Source: an uncultured Collinsella sp. (lineage in GTDB: Bacteria; Actinomycetota; Coriobacteriia; Coriobacteriales; Coriobacteriaceae). From it: 64,000 nt of DNA. The first letter of the stretch is position 1, and each line of letters starts with the position of its first letter. The stretch lies in contig CAUCQW010000004.1 in assembly GCA_958445065.1 (NCBI GenBank), forward strand, positions 1 through 64,000, written 5' to 3'. A program made the translations under genes and the position numbers. Shown here piece by piece: positions 1-7,752 of the stretch. The notes under the pieces are model-generated. The model had not been told where the DNA came from. It did not search any database and saw only the letters and a program-made list of their open reading frames with translations.

Positions 1-22
1 GGCATCGACCTGCGCCGATGCC
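1..22. other. Short hairpin at window edge
   Basis: GGCATCG (1-7) pairs with CGATGCC (16-22). No T-run is visible inside the window, so whether it terminates a gene to the left cannot be decided. Positions 23-76 show nothing I recognise. Confidence 0.3.
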
Positions 23-76
23 CCTAAAGTAGACACACATTTTGTCCTATAAGCCTGAAAACATCCCGCAGACCAG

Positions 77-123
77 AAACGCCCCCGTTCGCAGCTCCGA
101 AGGAGCAGAACGGGGGCGTTTCA
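77..123 (-). terminator. Terminator of pta
   Basis: A 13-14 bp perfect stem (AAACGCCCCCGTTC with its complement) lies about 60 bp beyond the pta stop. Read on the minus strand it is followed only by a weak T-run, so the call rests mainly on the GC-rich stem and position. Confidence 0.7.
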
Positions 124-179
124 TTGGTCGAGGACGTTTTCAGGGGTTAGCCCGTACGGCCTTCGGGGGAGTGCGTCCG

Positions 180-1160
180 CTACTCAGCCATCTGAGCCTG
201 GACGGCGGTGATGGCCACGACACCCACGATGTCGTCGGCAGAGCAGCCGCGCGAAAGGTCGTTGACCGGCTTGGCGATGCCCTGCAGGATGGGGCCGTAG
301 GCGTCAGCGCCGGCGAAGCGCTGGACCAGCTTGTAGCCGATGTTGCCGGCCTCGAGGTCGGGGAACACCAGCACGTTGGCCTTGCCGGCAACGGAGGAGC
401 CGGGAGCCTTGAGCTGGGCGACGGTGGGGACGATAGCGGCATCGAGCTGCAGGTCGCCGTCGATGGCGAGCTCGGGAGCCTTCTCCTTGCAGAACTTCAC
501 GGCCTCCTGGACCTTCTTGGCGACCTCGCCACCGGCGGAGCCCATGGTGGAGTAGGAGAGCATAGCCACGTGCGGCTCAACGTTGCCCATAAAGGTGGAC
601 CAGGAGTGCGCGGAGGCGATTGCAATCTCGGAGAGCTCGTCAGAGGACGGGTTGATGTTGAGGCCGCAGTCGGCGAAGATCAGCGTGCCGTCGGTACCGA
701 ACTGCGGGGTGTCGGTGCACATCACGAAGAAGGCCGAGACCAGCTTGGTGCCCGGGGCGGTCTTGAGGATCTGAAGCGCGGGGCGCAGGGTGTCGGCCGT
801 GGAGTGGCAGGCGCCGGAGACCAGGCCGTCGGCGTCGCCCATCTTGACCATCATGGTGCCAAAGTAGGTGGCGTCCATCACCTGGGCGCGAGCCTGCTCG
901 ATGGTGACACCCTTCTTGGCGCGGAGCTCGGCAAACTTCTGCGCATACTCCTCGTGCTTCTCGGCGTTGCGCGGGTCGATGACGGTGGCGCCGGGAACGT
1001 CGATCTCGTCAGGGTTGCCCAGGATGACGAGCTTTGCCAGGCCCTCCTCGATGATTTTGTTTGCCGCGACAATGGTACGCGGATCCTCGCCCTCGGGCAG
1101 GATGATGGTCTTAAGGTCGGCCTTGGCGGCAGACTTCATACGGTTTAGGAAATCGCTCAT
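180..1160 (-). CDS. pta: Phosphate acetyltransferase (Pta)
   Basis: Interconverts acetyl-CoA plus phosphate and acetyl phosphate plus CoA in the cytoplasm, the first step of the acetate/ATP-yielding Pta-AckA route. The 326-residue protein has the size of the short single-domain Pta class, without the N-terminal P-loop region of the E. coli enzyme. It begins MSDFLNRMKSAAK, has the LPEGEDPRT block at about 21-29 and the family signature GDADGLVSGACHST at about 108-121. The start is supported by GTAAGGAG upstream of the ATG. No acetate kinase gene is adjacent; it is presumably elsewhere. The gene is monocistronic here, bounded by a terminator and by a divergent promoter region with glf. Confidence 0.95.
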   Translation of the reverse strand: MSDFLNRMKSAAKADLKTIILPEGEDPRTIVAANKIIEEGLAKLVILGNPDEIDVPGATVIDPRNAEKHEEYAQKFAELRAKKGVTIEQARAQVMDATYFGTMMVKMGDADGLVSGACHSTADTLRPALQILKTAPGTKLVSAFFVMCTDTPQFGTDGTLIFADCGLNINPSSDELSEIAIASAHSWSTFMGNVEPHVAMLSYSTMGSAGGEVAKKVQEAVKFCKEKAPELAIDGDLQLDAAIVPTVAQLKAPGSSVAGKANVLVFPDLEAGNIGYKLVQRFAGADAYGPILQGIAKPVNDLSRGCSADDIVGVVAITAVQAQMAE

Positions 1161-1212
1161 GTTACTCCTTACAAGCGTTTCGCTAAGCTCCAGGCGCCCG
1201 GCTGTACACGAA

Positions 1213-1235
1213 TAAACCCGCTGCTAGCGGGTTTA
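1213..1235 (-). promoter_or_regulatory. Hairpin in pta 5' leader
   Basis: A 9 bp perfect stem (TAAACCCGC / GCGGGTTTA, loop of 5) lies about 55 bp upstream of the pta start, inside its probable leader. It could be an attenuator, a processing site or an mRNA-stabilising stem. No leader ORF or known riboswitch motif is visible. Confidence 0.35.
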
Positions 1236-1287
1236 CCTTTCAATTATGTACGCCGCGGTGCTTGAGCTTTCCTTGTGTGGCAAGCTC

Positions 1288-1313
1288 ATTATAGGACGCA
1301 TTAGCGCTATAAT
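1288..1313. promoter_or_regulatory. Divergent -10 elements for pta and glf
   Basis: Two perfect TATAAT boxes face away from each other: minus strand at 1293-1288 for pta and plus strand at 1308-1313 for glf. The -35 regions are poor matches, so one or both promoters may need an activator. They overlap closely enough for mutual interference. Confidence 0.5.
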
Positions 1314-1392
1314 CGCTCTGATAAATATGTCTCGACGTATGTTCGAGAAAAAGCCCAGTTAAAAAGCGTGTGGCTTTTGACAAGGAGTATCG

Positions 1393-2595
1393 ATGCAGAT
1401 TACCTCAGGCCTGCCTGAAGGCTTTAATGCCGGTGCGTACGACATGATCGTTGTCGGCGCCGGTTATGCCGGTGCCGTTTGCGCCCGCCGTCTCGCCGAG
1501 ACCATCGGCTATCGTGTTGCCGTTTTGGAGCGCCGTAGCCACATTGCGGGTAACGCCTACGACTGCACTGACGAGGCGGGAATCCTGGTCCACGAGTATG
1601 GTCCGCACATCTACCATACCTTTAACGAGCGCGTGCATAACTTCCTGTCGCGCTTTACCAAGTGGACGGACTACCAGCACAAGGTGCTCGCCAACATCAA
1701 CGGTACCCTTATGCCCGTGCCCTTTAACCATGCGAGCCTTAAGCTTGCCTTTGGCGATGAGCGCGGCGAGGAACTGTATCAGAAGCTCGTGGAGACCTTT
1801 GGCAAGGACGTCAAGGTGCCCATCATGGAGCTGCGCAAGAAGAACGACCCGGATCTTGCCGAGGTCGCCGATTACGTCTACGAGAACGTCTTTTTGCATT
1901 ACACCATGAAGCAGTGGGGCCAGACGCCCGACCAGATCGACCCCTCGATCACCGGCCGCGTTCCCGTCTTTGTGGGCGATGACGATCGCTACTTCCCGCA
2001 GGCTCCTTTCCAGGGCATGCCGCAGGACGGCTATACCGCGCTGTTCGAGCATATGCTCGATCACGATCTGATTGATGTGTTCTGCGACGTGGACGCCCGT
2101 GACCTCTTTGAAATCGACGAGACCACCGTCAAGATTGACGGCAAGGTCTATGGTGGCGAGATCGTCTACACCGGTCCACTCGACGAGCTGTTCAACCTCG
2201 ACCTGGGCGCGCTGCCGTACCGCACGCTCGATATGAAGTTCGAGACGCTCGATATGGACCAGTTCCAGCCCGTGGGCACCGTCAACTACACCACGAGCGA
2301 GGACTACACGCGTATCACCGAGTTCAAGAACATGACCGGTCAGGTCCTGCCCGGCAAGACCACCATCATGAAGGAGTACTCCAAGGCCTATACGCCCGGC
2401 TCGGGCGAGACGCCGTACTACGCTATCCTGGAGCCCGAGAACCGTGAGCTCTACGAGCGCTATCTTGAGCGCGTCCAGAACCTGACGAACTTCCACCCGG
2501 TGGGTCGTCTGGCCGAGTATCGTTACTACGATATGGACGCCGTGACCAATTCCGCCCTCGATCTTTCGGATGAGATTATCGCCTGCCATGCATAA
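1393..2595 (+). CDS. glf: UDP-galactopyranose mutase
   Basis: FAD enzyme converting UDP-galactopyranose to UDP-galactofuranose, the donor for galactofuranose in surface glycans. The 400-residue length is typical. The dinucleotide-binding motif GAGYAG sits at about 22-27 (MIVVGAGYAGAVCARRLAE), and the conserved HIYHTFNERV and FVGDDDRYFPQAPFQGMP blocks follow. The ATG is preceded by AAGGAG with 6 nt spacing. The last 8 bases overlap the downstream glycosyltransferase, so the two are translationally coupled and probably work in one polysaccharide pathway. Confidence 0.95.
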   Translation: MQITSGLPEGFNAGAYDMIVVGAGYAGAVCARRLAETIGYRVAVLERRSHIAGNAYDCTDEAGILVHEYGPHIYHTFNERVHNFLSRFTKWTDYQHKVLANINGTLMPVPFNHASLKLAFGDERGEELYQKLVETFGKDVKVPIMELRKKNDPDLAEVADYVYENVFLHYTMKQWGQTPDQIDPSITGRVPVFVGDDDRYFPQAPFQGMPQDGYTALFEHMLDHDLIDVFCDVDARDLFEIDETTVKIDGKVYGGEIVYTGPLDELFNLDLGALPYRTLDMKFETLDMDQFQPVGTVNYTTSEDYTRITEFKNMTGQVLPGKTTIMKEYSKAYTPGSGETPYYAILEPENRELYERYLERVQNLTNFHPVGRLAEYRYYDMDAVTNSALDLSDEIIACHA

Positions 2596-3619
2596 AGTCA
2601 TAACATTCGGTATTCCCTCGTATAACGCCGCCAAGGACATGGACCATTGCATCACCTCCATCTTGGAGGGGAGCAATTACGCCACCGATATCGAGATTAT
2701 CGTGGTGGACGACGGCTCCAAGGACGAGACGGCCGCCAAGGCCGACGAGTGGGAGGCACGTTATCCCGGTATCATTCGCGCGGTACAACAGGAGAACGGT
2801 GGCCACGGTATTGCCGTCCTTTCGGGTCTGCGCGAGGCACAGGGCACCTACTACAAGGTTGTCGACTCGGATGACTGGCTCGACGCTGCGGCTCTTTCGA
2901 CCATGCTGTCGATTCTGCGTGGCTTTGAAGAGCGCGATCAGCGCGTTGACCTGTTTATCTCGAACTACGTGTACGAGAAGGTTTACGAGGGCACGCATAC
3001 CGCTATTGGCTACAAATTTGCCCTGCCGCGCAAAAAGATCTTTTCCTGGGATCAGATCGGTCATTTCCGCCTGGACCAGAACCTACTCATGCACAGCCTG
3101 TGCTATCGCACGGATGTGCTGCGCGAGTCCAACCTTCCCATGCCGCCGCACACGTTCTATGTGGACAACATCTACGCCTACGTGCCGCTGCCGCGTTGCA
3201 AGACCATGTACTACGCCGACATCGACCTCTATCGCTACTTTATCGGTCGCGAGGGCCAGAGTGTCAACGAGGCCACGATGGTCAAGCGTCTGGACCAGCA
3301 GTTCCGTGTGACGCGCATCATGATGGAGTCGTACCACCTGTACAGCGATGTTGAGTCGTCGCGTCTGCGCTCGTACATGATGGGCTATTTCACCATGATG
3401 ATGGCGATCTGCTCGGTGCTCACCAAGCTTTCCGAGGAAGATTGCGCCGACGAGCGCCTAAAGACGCTGTGGAATGATTTGAAGGCCTACGACGAGCGCA
3501 TGTATCGTCGTGCCCGCTACGGCGTGGTCGGGTTCTTCACCAATCTGCGCGGACGGGCCGGAGACAAAACCACACTCGGCCTATACCGTCTTGCCTCAAA
3601 GATCTTCAAATTCAACTAG
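2588..3619 (+). CDS. Family 2 glycosyltransferase
   Basis: A 343-residue GT-A-fold transferase. It starts MHKVITFGIPSYNAAKDMDH, has the nucleotide-binding DDGS at 41-44, QENGGHG at about 68-74 and the metal-binding DSDD at 93-96. An in-frame ATG exists at 2570, but the start at 2588 gives the canonical GT2 N-terminus and a short overlap with glf. No transmembrane anchor is obvious. Coupling to glf suggests a galactofuranose or other surface-glycan transferase; the acceptor cannot be inferred. Confidence 0.85.
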   Translation: MHKVITFGIPSYNAAKDMDHCITSILEGSNYATDIEIIVVDDGSKDETAAKADEWEARYPGIIRAVQQENGGHGIAVLSGLREAQGTYYKVVDSDDWLDAAALSTMLSILRGFEERDQRVDLFISNYVYEKVYEGTHTAIGYKFALPRKKIFSWDQIGHFRLDQNLLMHSLCYRTDVLRESNLPMPPHTFYVDNIYAYVPLPRCKTMYYADIDLYRYFIGREGQSVNEATMVKRLDQQFRVTRIMMESYHLYSDVESSRLRSYMMGYFTMMMAICSVLTKLSEEDCADERLKTLWNDLKAYDERMYRRARYGVVGFFTNLRGRAGDKTTLGLYRLASKIFKFN

Positions 3620-3651
3620 CTGCCGAGTAATCGCTGCTGATAGGTTGACTG

Positions 3652-3761
3652 GGCCCCTTGGCCTTTAGTTTGCTACTGCGAACAGTCCTGCTCGCACGGA
3701 AAGCACATTAAGTGCTTTCCGGCTCGTGCGGAACTTGTATCAAACTAAAGGCCAAGGGGCC
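3652..3761 (-). repeat. Palindromic element A1
   Basis: Perfect 21 bp inverted repeat (3652-3672 with 3741-3761) around a core that holds a second hairpin (3698-3706 / 3712-3720). Reverse-complemented, the core matches A2 and A3 (GTTCCGCA..., CACTTAATGTG, ...AGGACTG), but the outer arms are unrelated in sequence. It lies in the 376 bp gap between convergent genes (3620-3995), which otherwise holds only element A2. It could also serve as the 3' end of the glf operon. Confidence 0.8.
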
Positions 3762-3854
3762 TCTGCTATAAGAATCGATTGTCAGGTTATTTGAATTTGA
3801 AGATCTTCGACGCGCGGTACACAGGGGCCTGGGCTGAAAAAATATTAGTTGGTA

Positions 3855-3983
3855 GTCGGTCGGAGGCGGGCGGGCATTACGTTTGTCGCGAGTTCCGCAT
3901 GCAAAGAAGGCCACTTAATGTGGCCTTCGTCTTGCATAGGACTGTAGAGCAGCAAACGTAATGCCCGCCCGCCTCCGACCGAC
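3855..3983 (+). repeat. Palindromic element A2
   Basis: Perfect 31 bp inverted repeat (3855-3885 with 3953-3983) around a core with an inner hairpin at 3901-3935 (GAAGGCCAC, loop TTAAT, GTGGCCTTC). The core is nearly identical to that of A3 58 kb away, and the arms are different. The right arm ends 12 bp before the peptidase stop codon. Confidence 0.85.
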
Positions 3984-3995
3984 GGTCGAGTGAGA

Positions 3996-4997
3996 TTACT
4001 TCGCAGCACCTGGGATTCCGTGGGAGGTTTTGGCGGTTTTGGCTCCGTTTGCGATGGCAGTTTCCAGGGCCCTTACTGCGAGCATGCCCAGCAGGTCTAG
4101 GGGAACGGCGGCGCTTGCCTGGGCGCCCAGTTTGCCGCTGGCGAGGGTGTAGATGGTGTCGCCGTCGTTGGTGGTGTGTGTGGGGCGGATGGCGTGTGCG
4201 TAGGCGTCTGCGGCCATCTGGGAGACCTTGGTGGCTTGTGCCTTAGTGAGTTCCACGTTGGTGACGATGCAGCTGATGGTGGTGTTGGTGCGGTCGAGCG
4301 GCATCTGCATGGATCCGGCGGCGGCAAAGGCTGCGAGTTCCATGTCGACGATCTGGTCGCTATCGGCTGCGGCGCGCATGCCGGAGACCCACTCGCCGGT
4401 GAAGGGGTCGACAACGTTGCCGCAGGCGTTGACCGAGACCACGGCGCCCACCTTGATGGGGCCGAGTGCCACGGCGGCAGCTCCAAGGCCGGCCTTCATG
4501 CAGGTGGCAGGCCCCATGAGCTTACCCACGGTAGCGCCCGTGCCGGCGCCTACGTTGCCCTGTTCGAGCTTGGTGGGGGTGTGGTCGAGTGCTTCGCGCA
4601 CGGCGGCGATGCCGGCCTCAATGTCGGGGCGCACGGTGGGGTTACCAAAGGCAAGGTCGAAGATACAGCTGGAGCACACGATAGGCACCTGCGTGGGGCC
4701 GACGGGAAGGCCGATGCCGCGGCTCTCAAGCTCGCGAGCGACGCCGCTTGCAGCTTCGAGGCCAAAGGCCGATCCGCCCGAAAGGCAGACGGCGTGGACC
4801 TTGTCGACGGTGTTCTCGGGTCGTAGCAGGTCGGTCTCGCGCGAAGCGGGAGCGCCACCGCGTACGTCAACGCCGCCGGTGGCGCCCTCGGGTGCCACGA
4901 TTACGGTGCAACCGGTGCCGGCCTCCTCGTCCGTATAGTTGCCATAGCAAAAGCCATCGACATCGCAGACGTCAATGGCCTCGAGCAGTGTATCCAT
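3996..4997 (-). CDS. P1 family peptidase (DmpA-like, S58)
   Basis: Member of the L-aminopeptidase/D-esterase (DmpA/P1) family of self-processing Ntn-type hydrolases; 333 residues. Family blocks visible are GCTVIVAPEGATGGVDVRGG near residue 29, DKVHAVCLSGGSAFGLEAA in the 60s to 80s, and the glycine-rich GNVGAGTGATVGK near 146. A good ribosome site (AGGAG, 7 nt spacing) fixes the start. There is no signal peptide, so it acts in the cytoplasm. The substrate is unknown; homologues release N-terminal amino acids, D-amino acid amides or esters. Confidence 0.85.
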   Translation of the reverse strand: MDTLLEAIDVCDVDGFCYGNYTDEEAGTGCTVIVAPEGATGGVDVRGGAPASRETDLLRPENTVDKVHAVCLSGGSAFGLEAASGVARELESRGIGLPVGPTQVPIVCSSCIFDLAFGNPTVRPDIEAGIAAVREALDHTPTKLEQGNVGAGTGATVGKLMGPATCMKAGLGAAAVALGPIKVGAVVSVNACGNVVDPFTGEWVSGMRAAADSDQIVDMELAAFAAAGSMQMPLDRTNTTISCIVTNVELTKAQATKVSQMAADAYAHAIRPTHTTNDGDTIYTLASGKLGAQASAAVPLDLLGMLAVRALETAIANGAKTAKTSHGIPGAAK

Positions 4998-5065
4998 GTT
5001 TAACTCCTATCGGTTTTCCGCCGCGCCTTGTGCCCGGTCGGGATCCGTACGGTACGCCAAAATTG

Positions 5066-5090
5066 TAGGCGCTGGGGAATACCCAGCGCC
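5066..5090 (-). terminator. Terminator of the rlmD/DJ-1/maf run
   Basis: GGCGCTGGG and CCCAGCGCC form a 9 bp perfect stem just past the maf stop. On the minus strand it is followed by a T-rich tract (TACAATTTT). Confidence 0.7.
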
Positions 5091-5098
5091 AGATGCAA

Positions 5099-5680
5099 TT
5101 ACGAGAGTTTTTGAATCGCGCGCGCGACGCGGGCGATGGGTAGGCCCACTACGTTATAGAAGTCGCCCGAAATATCGTGCACGAGCATGCGGCCGCCTGT
5201 GCCCTGGATGCCGTAGGCGCCTGCCTTATCCATGGGCTCACCCGAGGCAACGTAGTGCTCGATCTGCTCGTCGGTGAGCTCGTAGAACGTCACGTCGGTC
5301 ACATCGACAAACGACAGGCTCTCGGCGGCATGCGGGGCGGCCGTATCGCCTGCCTTAACGATGCAGACGCCGGTTGCGACCTGGTGCGTGCGGCCCGAAA
5401 GCTCACGGAGCATGGTGCGCGCCTCGTCCTCGGTTGCCGGCTTGCCCAAAATCTTGCCGTCGAAGGTGACGATGGTGTCGGCCGCGACGGTCAACTCATT
5501 GGGCTCGGCATACTCGGCAGCAACGGCAGCCGCCTTGGCGCGTGCCAAGCGCTCGACAAGCGTGAGCGGGGGCTCGCCATCAAAGGGCGTTTCGTCGATA
5601 TCCGCGGGAATCACGCGAATGTTGTAGCCTGCCTCGCGCATCAGCTCTATGCGGCGCGGCGATTGGGAAGCCAAAATCAT
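5099..5680 (-). CDS. maf: Maf-family nucleotide pyrophosphatase
   Basis: House-cleaning enzyme hydrolysing non-canonical or excess nucleoside triphosphates to monophosphates; 193 residues, a normal length. It starts directly with the signature LASQSPRRIELMREAGY, followed by DETPF, the catalytic region AADTIVTFDGKILGKP and QVATGV. The YhdE-type (dTTP/UTP) subgroup is likely but not certain. The ATG overlaps the stop of the upstream DJ-1 gene (ATGA), indicating coupling. Confidence 0.92.
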   Translation of the reverse strand: MILASQSPRRIELMREAGYNIRVIPADIDETPFDGEPPLTLVERLARAKAAAVAAEYAEPNELTVAADTIVTFDGKILGKPATEDEARTMLRELSGRTHQVATGVCIVKAGDTAAPHAAESLSFVDVTDVTFYELTDEQIEHYVASGEPMDKAGAYGIQGTGGRMLVHDISGDFYNVVGLPIARVARAIQKLS

Positions 5681-6219
5681 AGTTGGATGCCCTCGGCGAC
5701 CTTCTCGACGGCCTTGTCGCCGGCGAGCGTGCGCAGCAGCTCCAATGCAAAGGGGAGTGACTGTGCCATGCCGCTGGCAGTGATGATGTTGCCGTCTTGC
5801 GTGACCTTCTCGCCAGTATAGGCGCCTTCGGGGAAGCTTTTCTCAAAGCCAGGGAAGCACGTGGCGTGGTGCCCCTCGAGTAGGTCGAGCTCGCCCAGGA
5901 TAAACGGGGCGGCGCAGATGGCGGCGACGTGCTTGGTCGCGGCGAACTCGCAGACCACGTCGCAGACACGCTGATCGGCGCGCAGGTTGGTGGCACCGGG
6001 CAGGCCGCCGGGCAGCACGACGCAGTCGTACTCGTCAAAGTTGATCTCATCAAAGAGCGCATCGCAGGTCACGGGGATCTGCAGCGAGCTTACGACCTCA
6101 CGCGTGGGCATAATCGAGACGAGCGTGGCACGCACGCCGCCGCGACGCATGACATCGACCATGGTCAAGCATTCAATAGTTTCAAAGCCATCGGCGGCGA
6201 GAACGGCAACGCTGGGCAT
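5677..6219 (-). CDS. DJ-1/PfpI family protein
   Basis: A 180-residue class I glutamine amidotransferase-like protein of the DJ-1/ThiJ type. The start is placed at MPSVAVLAADGFE because AAAGGA precedes it by 6 nt; an ATG 24 bp earlier lacks support. It has the N-terminal Glu region (DGFETIECLT), the VVLPGGLPGATNL loop and the nucleophile elbow AAICAAP. Functions in the family include deglycase-like or chaperone roles in oxidative stress; the activity here is not determined. It is coupled to maf. Confidence 0.85.
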   Translation of the reverse strand: MPSVAVLAADGFETIECLTMVDVMRRGGVRATLVSIMPTREVVSSLQIPVTCDALFDEINFDEYDCVVLPGGLPGATNLRADQRVCDVVCEFAATKHVAAICAAPFILGELDLLEGHHATCFPGFEKSFPEGAYTGEKVTQDGNIITASGMAQSLPFALELLRTLAGDKAVEKVAEGIQL

Positions 6220-6325
6220 GAGGGTTCCTTTCATAGGCGGCATACAATTAGCCGTCTTATACCCCGAAGACCTCCGCTTGCCACGCTCGATTTCCCAATG
6301 ATTTTTCTGAGCAATGATTAAGTGG

Positions 6326-7639
6326 CTAGTTGCGCCTAAGGTGGACGACGGTCTCGCAGTGGAAGGTTTGTGGGAACAGGTCGACTGGCGTGATCTTTAC
6401 GGGGGAGAAGGTGCCTTCTTCGACAAAGCGTTTGAGATCGCGCGCCAGGGTGGCCGGGTCGCAGCTCACGTAGGCGACATCGCGAGCACTCGTGCTGGCG
6501 ATAAGGTCGATCGCCTCGGGGGCGAGGCCTGCGCGCGGCGGGTCGACCACCAAGATGTCGGCATCCTGGTCGGGGAACTCGCGCACCGCGTCTCCGCCAA
6601 TGACGTCGACGTTATCAAGCTTGTTGATTTCCAGGTTACGGCGTAGATCGCGCACGGCGGGGCCGTAGGCCTCGACGGCAGCGACAAAGTCGCAGCGGCG
6701 GGCGAGCGGCAGGGTAAAGGTGCCGGCACCGCAGTACAGGTCCACGGCAAGCTCGTCTTCCTGCGGGTCGAGCGCTTCCATGACAAGATCGATCAAAATC
6801 TCGGCACCCTTGGTGTTGACCTGGAAAAAAGACGGGGCAGACAAGCGCATCTGACCCTCGGCGATATTCTCGGTCCATGAGCCCTCTCCGGCGAGCATTT
6901 CGACCTTGGAGACACGGCGGGCCTTCTTTTCGCCCTTGCTCATCACGCGCACGATGCTCGTGGGATGAGCGGCGTCCGCCAGCACGCGGGAGACCTGCGA
7001 GCGCGGAAAAGAGCCTGTGGGCGTCCAGAGTGCGACCTCGAGTGCCTTGGTGCGGCGCGATGCGCGAATGCCCACGCGTTCGAGCCCCAAGTCATGGCTG
7101 CCGCTTAGATAGTTGAGTGCGCCGACGACCGATTTGAGTGCCTTCGGGAAGCGCTTATCGAACAGCGGACACATATCGACGGTCACGATTTTGCTGGGGT
7201 CGACACCGTGCATGCCAAGGCGCACGCGACCGTTGACGACGGTCGGTTCGAGCTCGATTTTATTGCGGTAGCCCCAGTCGTCCTTGGTGTGGCAGATGGG
7301 CTGTACCAACTCATCGACCTGCTCAGGAGCGAACTTGCCGATGCGCTCGAGCGTGGAGCGCAGGTTTTGCTCCTTGGCGGCGAGCTGTGCCGTGCGTGAG
7401 AGATTGCCCCACGAGCAGCCGCCGCAGATGCCAACGAAGGGGCAGGGAGGCTGAATGCGATCGGGGCTTGGCTCCAGAATCTCGGTGGGGCGGGCGCGCA
7501 TGAACGACTTGCCGTCCTGTACGACCTCGGCCTCGACGGTGTCGCCTGCCACGGCGCCCTGCACAAAGACGGCCTTGCCGTTGTCGGCGTGCGCCAGCCC
7601 GTCGGCGCCGTAGGTCATCGATTCTATAGTGAGCTTCAT
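6326..7639 (-). CDS. rlmD: 23S rRNA (uracil-C5)-methyltransferase, RlmD/TrmA family
   Basis: SAM-dependent m5U methyltransferase, 437 residues. Order of domains: N-terminal TRAM (EAEVVQDGKSFMRARPTEIL), a [4Fe-4S] cluster cysteine set (PPCPFVGICGGCSW), the SAM motif VDLYCGAGTFTLPLA, and the catalytic YVSCDPATLARDL near the C-terminus. MKLTIESMTYG is chosen as the N-terminus because AGGGAT lies upstream and the TRAM domain follows at once; longer in-frame starts add non-family residues. RlmD versus RlmCD or TrmA specificity cannot be settled from sequence alone. Confidence 0.88.
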   Translation of the reverse strand: MKLTIESMTYGADGLAHADNGKAVFVQGAVAGDTVEAEVVQDGKSFMRARPTEILEPSPDRIQPPCPFVGICGGCSWGNLSRTAQLAAKEQNLRSTLERIGKFAPEQVDELVQPICHTKDDWGYRNKIELEPTVVNGRVRLGMHGVDPSKIVTVDMCPLFDKRFPKALKSVVGALNYLSGSHDLGLERVGIRASRRTKALEVALWTPTGSFPRSQVSRVLADAAHPTSIVRVMSKGEKKARRVSKVEMLAGEGSWTENIAEGQMRLSAPSFFQVNTKGAEILIDLVMEALDPQEDELAVDLYCGAGTFTLPLARRCDFVAAVEAYGPAVRDLRRNLEINKLDNVDVIGGDAVREFPDQDADILVVDPPRAGLAPEAIDLIASTSARDVAYVSCDPATLARDLKRFVEEGTFSPVKITPVDLFPQTFHCETVVHLRRN

Positions 7640-7683
7640 ATCCCTGCCTGTCATTCGCGTTGTTGTCCGCACCATGGTAGCAG

Positions 7684-7728
7684 GGAAAAGCACCCCGCAT
7701 CCGAGGCTTTCCTCAAATGCGGGGCGCT
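7684..7728 (-). terminator. Terminator of ppk
   Basis: A long stem (7689-7706 with 7711-7728, one or two mismatches) with loop CTTT, followed on the minus strand by TTTTCCC. It separates ppk from rlmD. Confidence 0.75.
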
Positions 7729-7752
7729 TCTACAAACTGCTTCTACAAACGA

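Noticed and set aside
42..1148. 368-residue plus-strand frame opposite pta
   Set aside because: The composition is that of reversed codons (runs of Val, Gly, Leu, Asp, His), and pta on the other strand is certain.
1327..1362. Small ORF beginning MSRRMF between pta and glf
   Set aside because: There is no ribosome site, and it lies in the promoter region. The two Arg codons alone are not evidence of a leader peptide.
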